This document shows positions 26,166 through 35,294 of a stretch of 64,000 bases of DNA, one piece after another. Position 1 is the first letter of the stretch. The number at the start of each line of letters is the position of its first letter. The notes under the pieces were generated by a model, which was given only the letters and a program-made list of their open reading frames with translations, did no database searches and had not been told where the DNA came from. The position numbers and the translations under genes were made by a program. The stretch spans positions 111,002 through 175,001 of the forward strand of contig JACKLN010000010.1 in NCBI GenBank assembly GCA_024235855.1, read 5' to 3'. Source of the DNA: Burkholderiaceae bacterium. Its GTDB lineage: Bacteria; Pseudomonadota; Gammaproteobacteria; Burkholderiales; Burkholderiaceae_C.

Positions 26166-26516
26166 ATGAGCACCCACCTCGCCCGGCAAGCCGAACTCGC
26201 AACGCGCGCCTTGCTGTCCCGCAGTGCCAGCCACGACACCGACCCGTATGAGCGCGTCATGCGCGACTGCCTGTCCAGCGCCCACGCGGCGCTGGGCAAG
26301 TGTCCGCCTGGCCCCTTGCGGGACAGGCTGAAGCAGGAACTGTCGGAACTGGCGCGGTGCTGTGCACGCGATGCGGAAGAAGCCAGGGCGATAGCGGCAC
26401 GGTCCGGCCGGGCCGCCGACCGGGCCCAGGCCCTCATGGCCCGCCGCATCGCCGATGCCGCGCACCATCTGAGCCTGCTGGCGGGCTGCGACGAGGTTGG
26501 TGTCGGCATGCACTGA
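26166..26516 (+). CDS. Hypothetical helical protein
   Basis: A 116-residue acidic/basic helical protein with no recognised domain. Residues about 60-105 are Ala/Arg/Glu-rich with heptad-like spacing (LKQELSELARCCARDAEEARAI), so a short coiled coil is possible. Three cysteines lie at CLSS and CCARD. The ATG at 26166 is preferred; an earlier in-frame ATG exists at 26142. It ends five bases before the stop of the convergent DUF1223 gene. No function can be given, and coding status rests on frame length and codon pattern only. Confidence 0.45.
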   Translation: MSTHLARQAELATRALLSRSASHDTDPYERVMRDCLSSAHAALGKCPPGPLRDRLKQELSELARCCARDAEEARAIAARSGRAADRAQALMARRIADAAHHLSLLAGCDEVGVGMH

Positions 26517-26521
26517 ACCGG

Positions 26522-27235
26522 TCAGCAGCCCAGACCAAGCGCCTGCACCGGCCGCTGGGACACCGCGTCCGCGACCACGAAGACCACCCGGCGTGGGTGG
26601 GCCGGATCGGCGGGCGGCAGGTCCAGTGTCCATCGCCGAGCGCCTTGCCAGGCAGAAACGGGCTGGTAGAGGCGGACCACGTGGTCGTGGCCAAGGGTCT
26701 CGCCCCGGTTCTCGCCTGCGGTGACGCGGCTGCGGTGGCCGTCCTCCACGACGGCCCAGTACCCGATCCAGCGACGGTTGAGCTGTGTCATCGCCAGGCC
26801 GACATCGGCCGTCACCTGGCTGCCATCCCGGCGCAGGCTCAGCGTCATCGGCGCGGGTGCCGGACGATCGGGCAGGGCGGGCCACGACCGCCAGTCGTGA
26901 CCTTGGGCAACCACCTGTGGCGTGTAGACGTTGGGCGCACCCATGGCGCGTGCCAGCTGGTACTGGCGGTCGGTGGTCTCGCGCGTGGCGAAGCGGTCCA
27001 CCCAGCCCAGCCGGTTCCAGTAGCCGACGTGGAAGGCCAGCGGCAGCAGGTCGTCGCGGCCCTTCAGGGTGGACAGCCAGCGGTCGGCCGGAGGGCAGGA
27101 ACTGCAGCCTTCGGAGGTGTAGAGCTCCACCACCAGGGGCGGTCGGGCACCGGAATGCCGTTCGCAGACGGGCTCGGCGGCCGTGGCCTGCAGGGTCGTG
27201 ACCAGCGTGGTGACCAGGAGGATGGTGGTGCGCAT
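26522..27235 (-). CDS. DUF1223 family secreted thioredoxin-fold protein
   Basis: A 237-residue protein with a signal peptide (about 1-19, ending ATAAEP). VVELYTSEGCSSCPPADRWL is the DUF1223 signature, holding a CxxC in a thioredoxin-like fold. Further family motifs are FHVGYWNRLGWVDRFA and YTPQVVAQG. Related proteins are annotated as secreted and of unknown function; a redox role in the periplasm is suggested by CSSC but unproved. It is divergent from tex and converges on the hypothetical gene. Confidence 0.9.
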   Translation of the reverse strand: MRTTILLVTTLVTTLQATAAEPVCERHSGARPPLVVELYTSEGCSSCPPADRWLSTLKGRDDLLPLAFHVGYWNRLGWVDRFATRETTDRQYQLARAMGAPNVYTPQVVAQGHDWRSWPALPDRPAPAPMTLSLRRDGSQVTADVGLAMTQLNRRWIGYWAVVEDGHRSRVTAGENRGETLGHDHVVRLYQPVSAWQGARRWTLDLPPADPAHPRRVVFVVADAVSQRPVQALGLGC

Positions 27236-27303
27236 GCCCTTGGGTCGGGTGCCGGGGCCCGGCGCTTACACTCCCGCGCTTTCCGCTGCGCACCCCGGTT
27301 TCC

Positions 27304-29633
<2,330 letters not shown>

Positions 29634-29640
29634 TCCGGCG

Positions 29641-30717
29641 GTGAGCGCCCTCGCGCTGCAGGTCTACGCCGGGCCCCGCGCCCGCGCGCTGCTGCGCGAA
29701 CGCGGGCTGCGTCCGCAGGACGTGCGCGTGATCCCCGCCGCCGCCGGCGGTGCCAAGGGTCTGGTGCTCAACCCGCTGGACCGCTTTCTGTTCGGCCACT
29801 GGCTGCCGCGGTCCCACCAGATCGTTCACCTGATGGGCGCCTCCATCGGCGCCTGGCGCATGGCCGCCGGCTGCCTGGCCGACCCCGAGGCCGCCCTGGC
29901 TCGCCTGGCCGAGGACTACGTGATGCAGTCCTACCAGCATGAACCCGGCAAGGCGCCGCTGGCCAGCCACGTCTCGGCGGTGTTCGGCGCGAAGCTCGGC
30001 GAGCACTTCGCCGGGCGCGAGGCCGAGGTGCTGGCGCACCCGCGCTACCGGCTGCACGTGTTCACCAGCCACGGCCGCCACCTGCTGTCGCGCCAGGGCC
30101 GCTGGCGCACGCCGCTGGGCTATGCGGGTGCCTTCTTCGGCAACGCGGTGCACCGGCGCGCGCTGGGCGGCTGGATCGAGCGCGTGGTGTTCGCCGACGC
30201 GCGCGAGTCGTTCCCGCTGCCCACGTCGGACTTCCGCAGCCAGGTCGTGCCGCTGTCGGCGGCCAACCTGCAGCCGGCCATCCTGGCCAGCTGCTCGATC
30301 CCGTTCTGGCTGGACGCCGTGCACGACATCCCGGGCGGCCCGCGCGGTGCCTACTGGGACGGCGGCATCACCGACTACCACCTGCACCTGCCCTACGACG
30401 CGCTGCCCGACGGCATCGCGCTGTACCCGCACTTCCAGCCGCAGATCGTGCCCGGCTGGCTGGACAAGGCCTTCAAGGGCCGTCACCGTGCCACGCGCTG
30501 GCTGGACCCCCTGGTGGTGCTGGTGCCGCACCCGGACTGGGTGCGTGCGCTGCCCGACGGCAAGCTGCCGGACCGCAACGACTTCAAGGCCTACGGCGAC
30601 GACCATGCCGGCCGGCAGCGCGTCTGGCGCGGCGCCATCGCCGAAAGCCAGCGCCTGGCCGACGAGTTTGCACGCCTGTGCGAGCGCGACACGGTCGACG
30701 CGCTGCCGCTGCCGTGA
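29641..30717 (+). CDS. Patatin-like phospholipase family protein
   Basis: A 358-residue protein starting with GTG seven bases after the tex stop. AAAGGAKGLVL gives the glycine-rich oxyanion loop, LMGASIGAWRMAAGCL the nucleophile elbow GxSxG, and YWDGGITDYH the catalytic Asp in DGG. Together these are the Ser-Asp dyad of patatin lipid acyl hydrolases. The protein is probably cytoplasmic, as there is no signal peptide. The physiological lipid substrate is unknown. The thrS promoter-like box begins just after this gene. Confidence 0.85.
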   Translation: MSALALQVYAGPRARALLRERGLRPQDVRVIPAAAGGAKGLVLNPLDRFLFGHWLPRSHQIVHLMGASIGAWRMAAGCLADPEAALARLAEDYVMQSYQHEPGKAPLASHVSAVFGAKLGEHFAGREAEVLAHPRYRLHVFTSHGRHLLSRQGRWRTPLGYAGAFFGNAVHRRALGGWIERVVFADARESFPLPTSDFRSQVVPLSAANLQPAILASCSIPFWLDAVHDIPGGPRGAYWDGGITDYHLHLPYDALPDGIALYPHFQPQIVPGWLDKAFKGRHRATRWLDPLVVLVPHPDWVRALPDGKLPDRNDFKAYGDDHAGRQRVWRGAIAESQRLADEFARLCERDTVDALPLP

Positions 30718-30770
30718 CTACAATCGGCTTCGTCCAAAACGATCCAAGAGCAGGAAAGGCACGACGGGTT

Positions 30771-30812
30771 ATGACACCGCGGACTACGCGCACCACCTTC
30801 ACCAGGCCCTGA
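30771..30812 (+). CDS. Threonine-rich leader peptide of thrS
   Basis: A 13-codon ORF encoding MTPRTTRTTFTRP: six of thirteen residues are threonine (codons aca, act, acg, acc, acc, acc). A purine-rich RBS (AGGAAAGG, 30752-30759) precedes the ATG by 11 bases. The ORF ends 48 bases before the terminator hairpin and 94 bases before thrS. Thr-rich leader peptides are the sensors in attenuation of threonine genes in enterobacteria; here the target is the threonyl-tRNA synthetase gene, so shortage of charged tRNA-Thr would raise thrS transcription. Translation has not been shown. Confidence 0.75.
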   Translation: MTPRTTRTTFTRP

Positions 30813-30860
30813 GCCCTGGCCGCGCCGTCACGCCCGTACCCCTACGTACCCTGGACAGCA

Positions 30861-30889
30861 AGCGCGGCACAGCCCGCGCTTTTTGTTTT
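30861..30889 (+). terminator. Attenuator terminator before thrS
   Basis: A 7-bp GC-rich stem (AGCGCGG with CCGCGCT), a 6-base loop, then TTTTGTTTT, all 17 bases before the thrS start. It is a standard intrinsic terminator placed where it can only control thrS and the genes behind it. Confidence 0.85.
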
Positions 30890-30906
30890 CCTGCAGGAGA
30901 TTCACG

Positions 30907-32814
30907 ATGATCCAGATCACGCTGCCCGACGGCTCGAAACGCGAGTTCCCGGGCCCTGTCACGGTGGCCGATGTGGCCGCCTCCATAGGCGCCGGCCTGG
31001 CCAAGGCAGCACTCGGGGGCAAGGTCGACGGCAGGCTGGTGGACACGAGCCACCGCATCGAGGCCGATGCGCAGCTGGCCATCGTCACGGACAAGGACGC
31101 CGACGGCCTGGAGATGATCCGCCACTCCACGGCCCACCTGCTGGCCTATTCGGTGAAGGAACTGTTCCCCGACGCGCAGGTGACGATCGGCCCGGTCATC
31201 GACAACGGCTTCTACTACGACTTCAGCTACAAGCGAGCCTTCACGCCCGAGGACCTGGCCGCCATCGAGCAGCGCATGGCCGAACTGGCGAAGAAGGATG
31301 AGCCCGTGGTGCGCCGCGTGCTGCCGCGCGACGAGGCCGTGGCCCACTTCAAGGCCATGGGCGAGCACTACAAGGCCGAGATCATCGGCAGCATCCCGGC
31401 CGGCGAGGACGTGAGCCTGTACCGCGAAGGCGGCTTCGAGGACCTGTGCCGCGGTCCGCACGTGCCCAGCACGGGCAAGCTCCGGCACTTCAAGCTGATG
31501 AAGGTGGCCGGCGCCTACTGGCGCGGCGATCACCGCAACGAGATGCTGCAGCGCATCTATGGCACGGCCTGGGCGACGAAGGACGACCTGCAGAAGTACC
31601 TGCTGATGCTGGAGGAGGCCGAGAAGCGCGACCACCGCAAGCTCGGCCGCGAACTCGACCTGTTCCACCTGGACGAGCACAGCCCGGGCACGGTGTTCTG
31701 GCACCCCAAGGGCTGGGCGGTGTGGCAGGTGGTGGAGCAGTACATGCGCGCCGTCTACCGCGACAACGGCTACCAGGAGGTCAAGGGCCCGCAGATCCTG
31801 GACCAGGCCCTGTGGGAGAAGACGGGCCACTGGGACAAGTACCGGGAGAACATGTTCACGACGGAATCGGAGAAGCGCGACTACGCGCTCAAGCCGATGA
31901 ACTGCCCCGGCCACATCCTGATCTTCAAGCAGGGCATCAAGAGCTACCGCGACCTGCCGCTGCGCTACGGCGAGTTCGGCGCCTGCCACCGCAACGAGCC
32001 CACGGGTGGCCTGCACGGCATCATGCGCGTGCGCGCCTTCACGCAGGACGATGGCCACATCTTCTGCACGGAAGACGCCATCCTGCCGGAGTGCGTGACG
32101 TACACGGCGCTGCTGCAGAAGGTCTACGCCGACTTCGGCTTCACGGAGATCCTCTACAAGGTGGCCACGCGGCCGGCGGCGCGCATCGGGTCGGACGCCA
32201 TCTGGGACAAGGCCGAACACGCGCTGATGGAGAGCCTGCGCCAGGCCGGCGTCGAGTTCGTCATCGCCCCGGGCGACGGCGCCTTCTACGGCCCGAAGAT
32301 CGAGTACACGCTCAAGGACGCCCTGGGCCGTGAGTGGCAGTGCGGCACGATGCAGGTCGACTTCAGCATGGCGCAGCGCCTGGACGCCGAATACGTGGCC
32401 GAGGACGGCAGTCGCCAGCACCCGGTGATGCTGCACCGGGCCATCGTCGGCAGCCTGGAGCGTTTCATCGGCATCCTGATCGAGCAGCACGCCGGCGCGC
32501 TGCCCGCGTGGCTGGCGCCGGTGCAGGTGGTGGTGGCCCCGATCACGGACGATCAGGCCGACTACGCCGCATCCGTCGTGAAAACGCTGCAAAAACAAGG
32601 AGTTAGGGTCTCGAGCGATTTGCGGAACCAGAAGATCACGTATAAAATCCGCGAGCATTCGATGCAAAAGGTCCCGTACATCCTCGTCGTGGGTGACAAG
32701 GAAAAGGCCAACGGGGCCGTTTCCGTGCGCGCCCGGGGCAACCGGGACCTCGGGGTCATGCCGGTCGACGACTTCGCACTGAAGCTCGCCGACGACATCG
32801 CCCGCAAGGTCTGA
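30907..32814 (+). CDS. thrS: Threonyl-tRNA synthetase
   Basis: A 635-residue class II synthetase that charges tRNA-Thr and edits mischarged serine. TGS domain at 1-61, editing domain with HSTAHLLAYSVKELFP and DLCRGPHVPSTG (zinc/His editing residues), then the catalytic core with motif 2 (YRYGEFG-like RYGEFGACHRNEPTGG) and motif 3 (HPVMLHRAIVGSLERFIGIL); zinc ligands Cys in MNCPGH and His residues are present. The C-terminal anticodon-binding domain ends the protein. It starts an operon with infC, rpmI, rplT, pheS, pheT, ihfA, and is preceded by a Thr leader and terminator. Confidence 0.98.
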   Translation: MIQITLPDGSKREFPGPVTVADVAASIGAGLAKAALGGKVDGRLVDTSHRIEADAQLAIVTDKDADGLEMIRHSTAHLLAYSVKELFPDAQVTIGPVIDNGFYYDFSYKRAFTPEDLAAIEQRMAELAKKDEPVVRRVLPRDEAVAHFKAMGEHYKAEIIGSIPAGEDVSLYREGGFEDLCRGPHVPSTGKLRHFKLMKVAGAYWRGDHRNEMLQRIYGTAWATKDDLQKYLLMLEEAEKRDHRKLGRELDLFHLDEHSPGTVFWHPKGWAVWQVVEQYMRAVYRDNGYQEVKGPQILDQALWEKTGHWDKYRENMFTTESEKRDYALKPMNCPGHILIFKQGIKSYRDLPLRYGEFGACHRNEPTGGLHGIMRVRAFTQDDGHIFCTEDAILPECVTYTALLQKVYADFGFTEILYKVATRPAARIGSDAIWDKAEHALMESLRQAGVEFVIAPGDGAFYGPKIEYTLKDALGREWQCGTMQVDFSMAQRLDAEYVAEDGSRQHPVMLHRAIVGSLERFIGILIEQHAGALPAWLAPVQVVVAPITDDQADYAASVVKTLQKQGVRVSSDLRNQKITYKIREHSMQKVPYILVVGDKEKANGAVSVRARGNRDLGVMPVDDFALKLADDIARKV

Positions 32815-32883
32815 CCGCTCCGCCGCGCCTTGTTTTTCATTTGCGGCGCCAGGGCCTGAGCGTCGCGCAGAGAGGTCTGAACC

Positions 32884-33432
32884 ATCGCTACCTTCATGGA
32901 CCGCCGCGTCCCGAACGCGGAGCGCAAGCACCGGTTGAACCGGGAGATCATGGTGCCGCAGGTGCGCCTGAACGGGGTCGAGAACGAGCCACTGGGCATC
33001 GTCCCCACGCACGAAGCGCTGCGCATGGCCGGGGAGCTGGACGTCGATCTGGTCGAGATCGCCGCCACCGCCGACCCGCCGGTGTGCCGGTTGATGGACT
33101 ACGGCAAGTTCAAGTACCAGGAGCAGAAGCGCGCCGCCGAGGCCAAGGCCAAGCAGAAGGTCATCGAGGTCAAGGAAGTGAAGTTCCGGCCCGGTACCGA
33201 CGAAGGCGACTACAACATCAAGATGCGCAACCTGCGCCGCTTCATCGCCGAGGACGGCGACAAGGGCAAGGTCACGCTGAGGTTCCGGGGGCGCGAGATC
33301 ACCCACCAGGAGATAGGGATGCGGCTGCTCGAGCGCATCCGCGACGAACTGGCCGACGTCGCGGTCGTGGAGCACATGCCCAAGCTCGAAGGGCGCCAGA
33401 TGATCATGGTGCTGGCGCCCAAGCGAAAGTAG
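32884..33432 (+). CDS. infC: Translation initiation factor IF-3, probable AUC start
   Basis: A 182-residue IF-3 if translation begins at ATC 32884. The RBS AGAGG (32871-32875) lies 8 bases before ATC 32884 but 20 before the first in-frame ATG (32896), so the noncanonical start is favoured; infC uses AUU in E. coli, where IF-3 represses its own non-AUG start. The N-domain (NREIMVPQVRLNGVENEPLGIV) and linker are followed by the C-domain (FRPGTDEGDYNIKMRNLRRF, LRFRGREITHQEIGMRLL). IF-3 binds the 30S subunit and checks the initiator tRNA and codon. Located between thrS and rpmI as usual. Confidence 0.93.
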   Translation: MATFMDRRVPNAERKHRLNREIMVPQVRLNGVENEPLGIVPTHEALRMAGELDVDLVEIAATADPPVCRLMDYGKFKYQEQKRAAEAKAKQKVIEVKEVKFRPGTDEGDYNIKMRNLRRFIAEDGDKGKVTLRFRGREITHQEIGMRLLERIRDELADVAVVEHMPKLEGRQMIMVLAPKRK

Positions 33433-33549
33433 AAGAGATCACCGCATTCGCGGGCCAGGTTGGTCGCCTGGCCCACGAGAGAAGCCGCTGCAGGCCAGCA
33501 AGCGCCACGCCCGTGGTCGCCTGCAGGGGCATACATAGAAGGAGCAGTC

Positions 33550-33753
33550 ATGCCCAAGATGAAGACCAAGAGCAGCGCGAAGAAGCGTTTTCGCGTCCGT
33601 CCGGGTGGCACCGTCAAGCGGGGCCAGGCGTTCAAGCGCCACATCCTGACCAAGAAGACCACGAAGAACAAGCGCCACCTGCGTGGGGCTGCCAACGTGC
33701 ACGAGACCAACATGGGCCACATCGCCGCGATGCTGCCCTTCGCTGGCCTCTGA
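33550..33753 (+). CDS. rpmI: 50S ribosomal protein L35
   Basis: A 67-residue basic protein starting MPKMKTKSSAKKRFRVRPGG, the L35 signature, with KRHILTKKTTKNKRHLRG in the middle. RBS AAGGAG sits 5 bases before ATG. Conserved order infC-rpmI-rplT; in E. coli L20 represses this operon by binding its mRNA, which may hold here too but no site was verified. Confidence 0.97.
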   Translation: MPKMKTKSSAKKRFRVRPGGTVKRGQAFKRHILTKKTTKNKRHLRGAANVHETNMGHIAAMLPFAGL

Positions 33754-33780
33754 TCTTCAAGACGGACTAGGAGAGAACAC

Positions 33781-34137
33781 ATGCCTCGCGTCAAACGTGG
33801 TGTCACCGCCCATGCGCGTCACAAGAAGATCCTGAAGCTCGCCAAGGGCTTCCGGGGCCGCCGCAAGAACGTCTTCCGCATCGCCAAGCAGGCGGTGATG
33901 AAGGCCGGGCAGTACGCCTACCGTGACCGCCGCACCCGCAAGCGGGTGTTCCGCCAGCTCTGGATCGCGCGGATCAACGCCGCGTCGCGCGAGCTCGGCG
34001 TCACCTACAGCAAGTTCATGGCCGGCCTGAAGAAGGCCAACATCGGGCTCGACCGCAAGGTCCTGGCCGACATGGCCGTGAACGACCCGGCTGCCTTTGG
34101 CAGCATCGTGGAGAAGGTGAAGGCCCAGCTCGCTTGA
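33781..34137 (+). CDS. rplT: 50S ribosomal protein L20
   Basis: A 118-residue very basic protein, MPRVKRGVTAHARHKKILKLAKG, exactly the L20 N-terminus and length. It binds 23S rRNA early in 50S assembly and, in E. coli, autoregulates rpmI-rplT translation. RBS AGGAGAG is 6 bases before the ATG. A hairpin pair (34143-34207) follows before pheS. Confidence 0.98.
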   Translation: MPRVKRGVTAHARHKKILKLAKGFRGRRKNVFRIAKQAVMKAGQYAYRDRRTRKRVFRQLWIARINAASRELGVTYSKFMAGLKKANIGLDRKVLADMAVNDPAAFGSIVEKVKAQLA

Positions 34138-34142
34138 CCCGC

Positions 34143-34207
34143 CATGCCGGCCTCGTGCCGGCATGTGTCGAGCTTCTCAAGGCCGTCACCTCGGGGCGGC
34201 CTTTTTT
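34143..34207 (+). terminator. Two consecutive hairpins, the second terminator-like, between rplT and pheS
   Basis: Stem 1 is a perfect 9-bp CATGCCGGC / GCCGGCATG (34143-34151 with 34157-34165, 5-base loop). Stem 2 is a 7-bp AAGGCCG / CGGCCTT (34179-34185 with 34197-34203) running into a T-tract (34202-34207), 20 bases before pheS. Stem 2 resembles an intrinsic terminator that would limit read-through into pheST. I found no Phe-rich leader ORF to go with it. Confidence 0.7.
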
Positions 34208-34226
34208 CATTCTTTCTTTGCCCCCG

Positions 34227-35282
34227 ATGTCCGAACTCGAACAACTGGTCGACGCCGCGCGCAGCGATTTCGCCGCCGCCGCCAGCCCGGCCGCGCTGGA
34301 GGACGCCAAGGCGCGCTACCTCGGTAAGGCCGGCCGTGTGACCGAGCAGCTCAAGGCGCTGAGCCAGCTCGCGCCCGAGGAGAAGAAGGCGCGCGGCGCG
34401 CAGATCAACCAGGCCAAGCAGCAGATCGAGGCGCTGTTGGGCGACCGCCGCGAGGCGCTGGCCGCGGCCGAGCTCGAGCGCCAGCTGCAGGCGGAGGCGC
34501 TGGACGTGACGCTGCCCGGTCGCCAGCGCGGCATGGGCGGCCTGCACCCGGTCAGCCGCACGATCGAGCGCATCGAGGCCATCTTCGGCAGCATGGGCTT
34601 CGACGTGGCCGACGGCCCCGAGATCGAGACCGACTGGTTCAACTTCACGGCGCTCAACAGCCCGGAGAACCACCCGGCGCGATCGATGCAGGACACCTTC
34701 TATGTCGACTTGAAGGACGCCGAGGGTCGGCCGCTGAACCTGCGCACGCACACCAGCCCGATGCAGGTGCGCTATGCCAAGGCCCATGTGGCACGGCATG
34801 CAGAGGCGCTGGCCCGCGGCGAGCCGATCCCCGAGATCCGCGTCATCGCGCCGGGCCGCACCTACCGCGTGGACAGCGACGCCACGCACTCGCCGATGTT
34901 CCACCAGTGCGAAGGCCTGTGGATCGGCGAGAACGTCAGCTTCAAGGACCTGAAGGCCGTCTTCAGCGATTTCCTGCGCCAGTTCTTCGAGACCGACGAC
35001 CTGACGGTGCGCTTCCGGCCGTCGTTCTTCCCGTTCACCGAGCCGTCGGCGGAAGTCGACCTGGCCTTCGGCGACGGGCCTCTCAAGGGCAGTTGGTTGG
35101 AAGTGGCCGGGTCCGGCCAGGTGCACCCGAACGTGGTGCGTAACTTCGGGCTCGATCCGGAGCGCTACATCGGCTTCGCGTTCGGCATGGGGCCGGACCG
35201 GCTGACGATGCTGCGCTACGGCATCACCGACCTGCGCCTGTTCTTCGAGAACGACCTGCGCTTCCTGTCCCAGTTCAAGTAA
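34227..35282 (+). CDS. pheS: Phenylalanyl-tRNA synthetase alpha subunit
   Basis: A 351-residue catalytic subunit (class II). N-terminal coiled coil (about 1-85) that grips tRNA-Phe, then motif 2 and 3 stretches RVIAPGRTYRVDSDATHSPMFHQCEG and RFRPSFFPFTEPSAEVD, and GFAFGMGPDRLTMLRYGI. ATG 34227 gives the normal MSELEQLVDAA start; the frame is open further upstream but that includes the terminator hairpin. Works as an alpha2beta2 tetramer with the product of pheT, 12 bases downstream. Confidence 0.97.
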   Translation: MSELEQLVDAARSDFAAAASPAALEDAKARYLGKAGRVTEQLKALSQLAPEEKKARGAQINQAKQQIEALLGDRREALAAAELERQLQAEALDVTLPGRQRGMGGLHPVSRTIERIEAIFGSMGFDVADGPEIETDWFNFTALNSPENHPARSMQDTFYVDLKDAEGRPLNLRTHTSPMQVRYAKAHVARHAEALARGEPIPEIRVIAPGRTYRVDSDATHSPMFHQCEGLWIGENVSFKDLKAVFSDFLRQFFETDDLTVRFRPSFFPFTEPSAEVDLAFGDGPLKGSWLEVAGSGQVHPNVVRNFGLDPERYIGFAFGMGPDRLTMLRYGITDLRLFFENDLRFLSQFK

Positions 35283-35294
35283 GCCGCACCCCAG

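Larger units (their letters stand above)
30719..30889 (+). promoter_or_regulatory. thrS leader region with attenuator folding
   Basis: A -10-like TACAAT lies at 30719-30724; no good -35 is seen. The leader then holds a threonine-rich mini-ORF (30771-30812), an antiterminator stem (GCCGCGC 30819-30825 pairing with GCGCGGC 30862-30868) and a terminator stem (30861-30867 with 30874-30880). The two stems share bases 30862-30867, so only one can form. A further 5-bp pairing (30778-30782 with 30820-30824) could sequester the antiterminator. Ribosome stalling on Thr codons would leave the antiterminator free, while a ribosome at the leader stop would cover it. Confidence 0.75.

Noticed and set aside
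32821..32848. CGCCGC/GCGGCG pair with T-run between thrS and infC
   Set aside because: The T-run is in the loop, not after the stem, so it is not an intrinsic terminator.
34134..34226. N-terminal extension of PheS in frame from rplT end
   Set aside because: The extension covers the terminator hairpin and does not look like PheS; the family start is MSELEQLVDAA at 34227.
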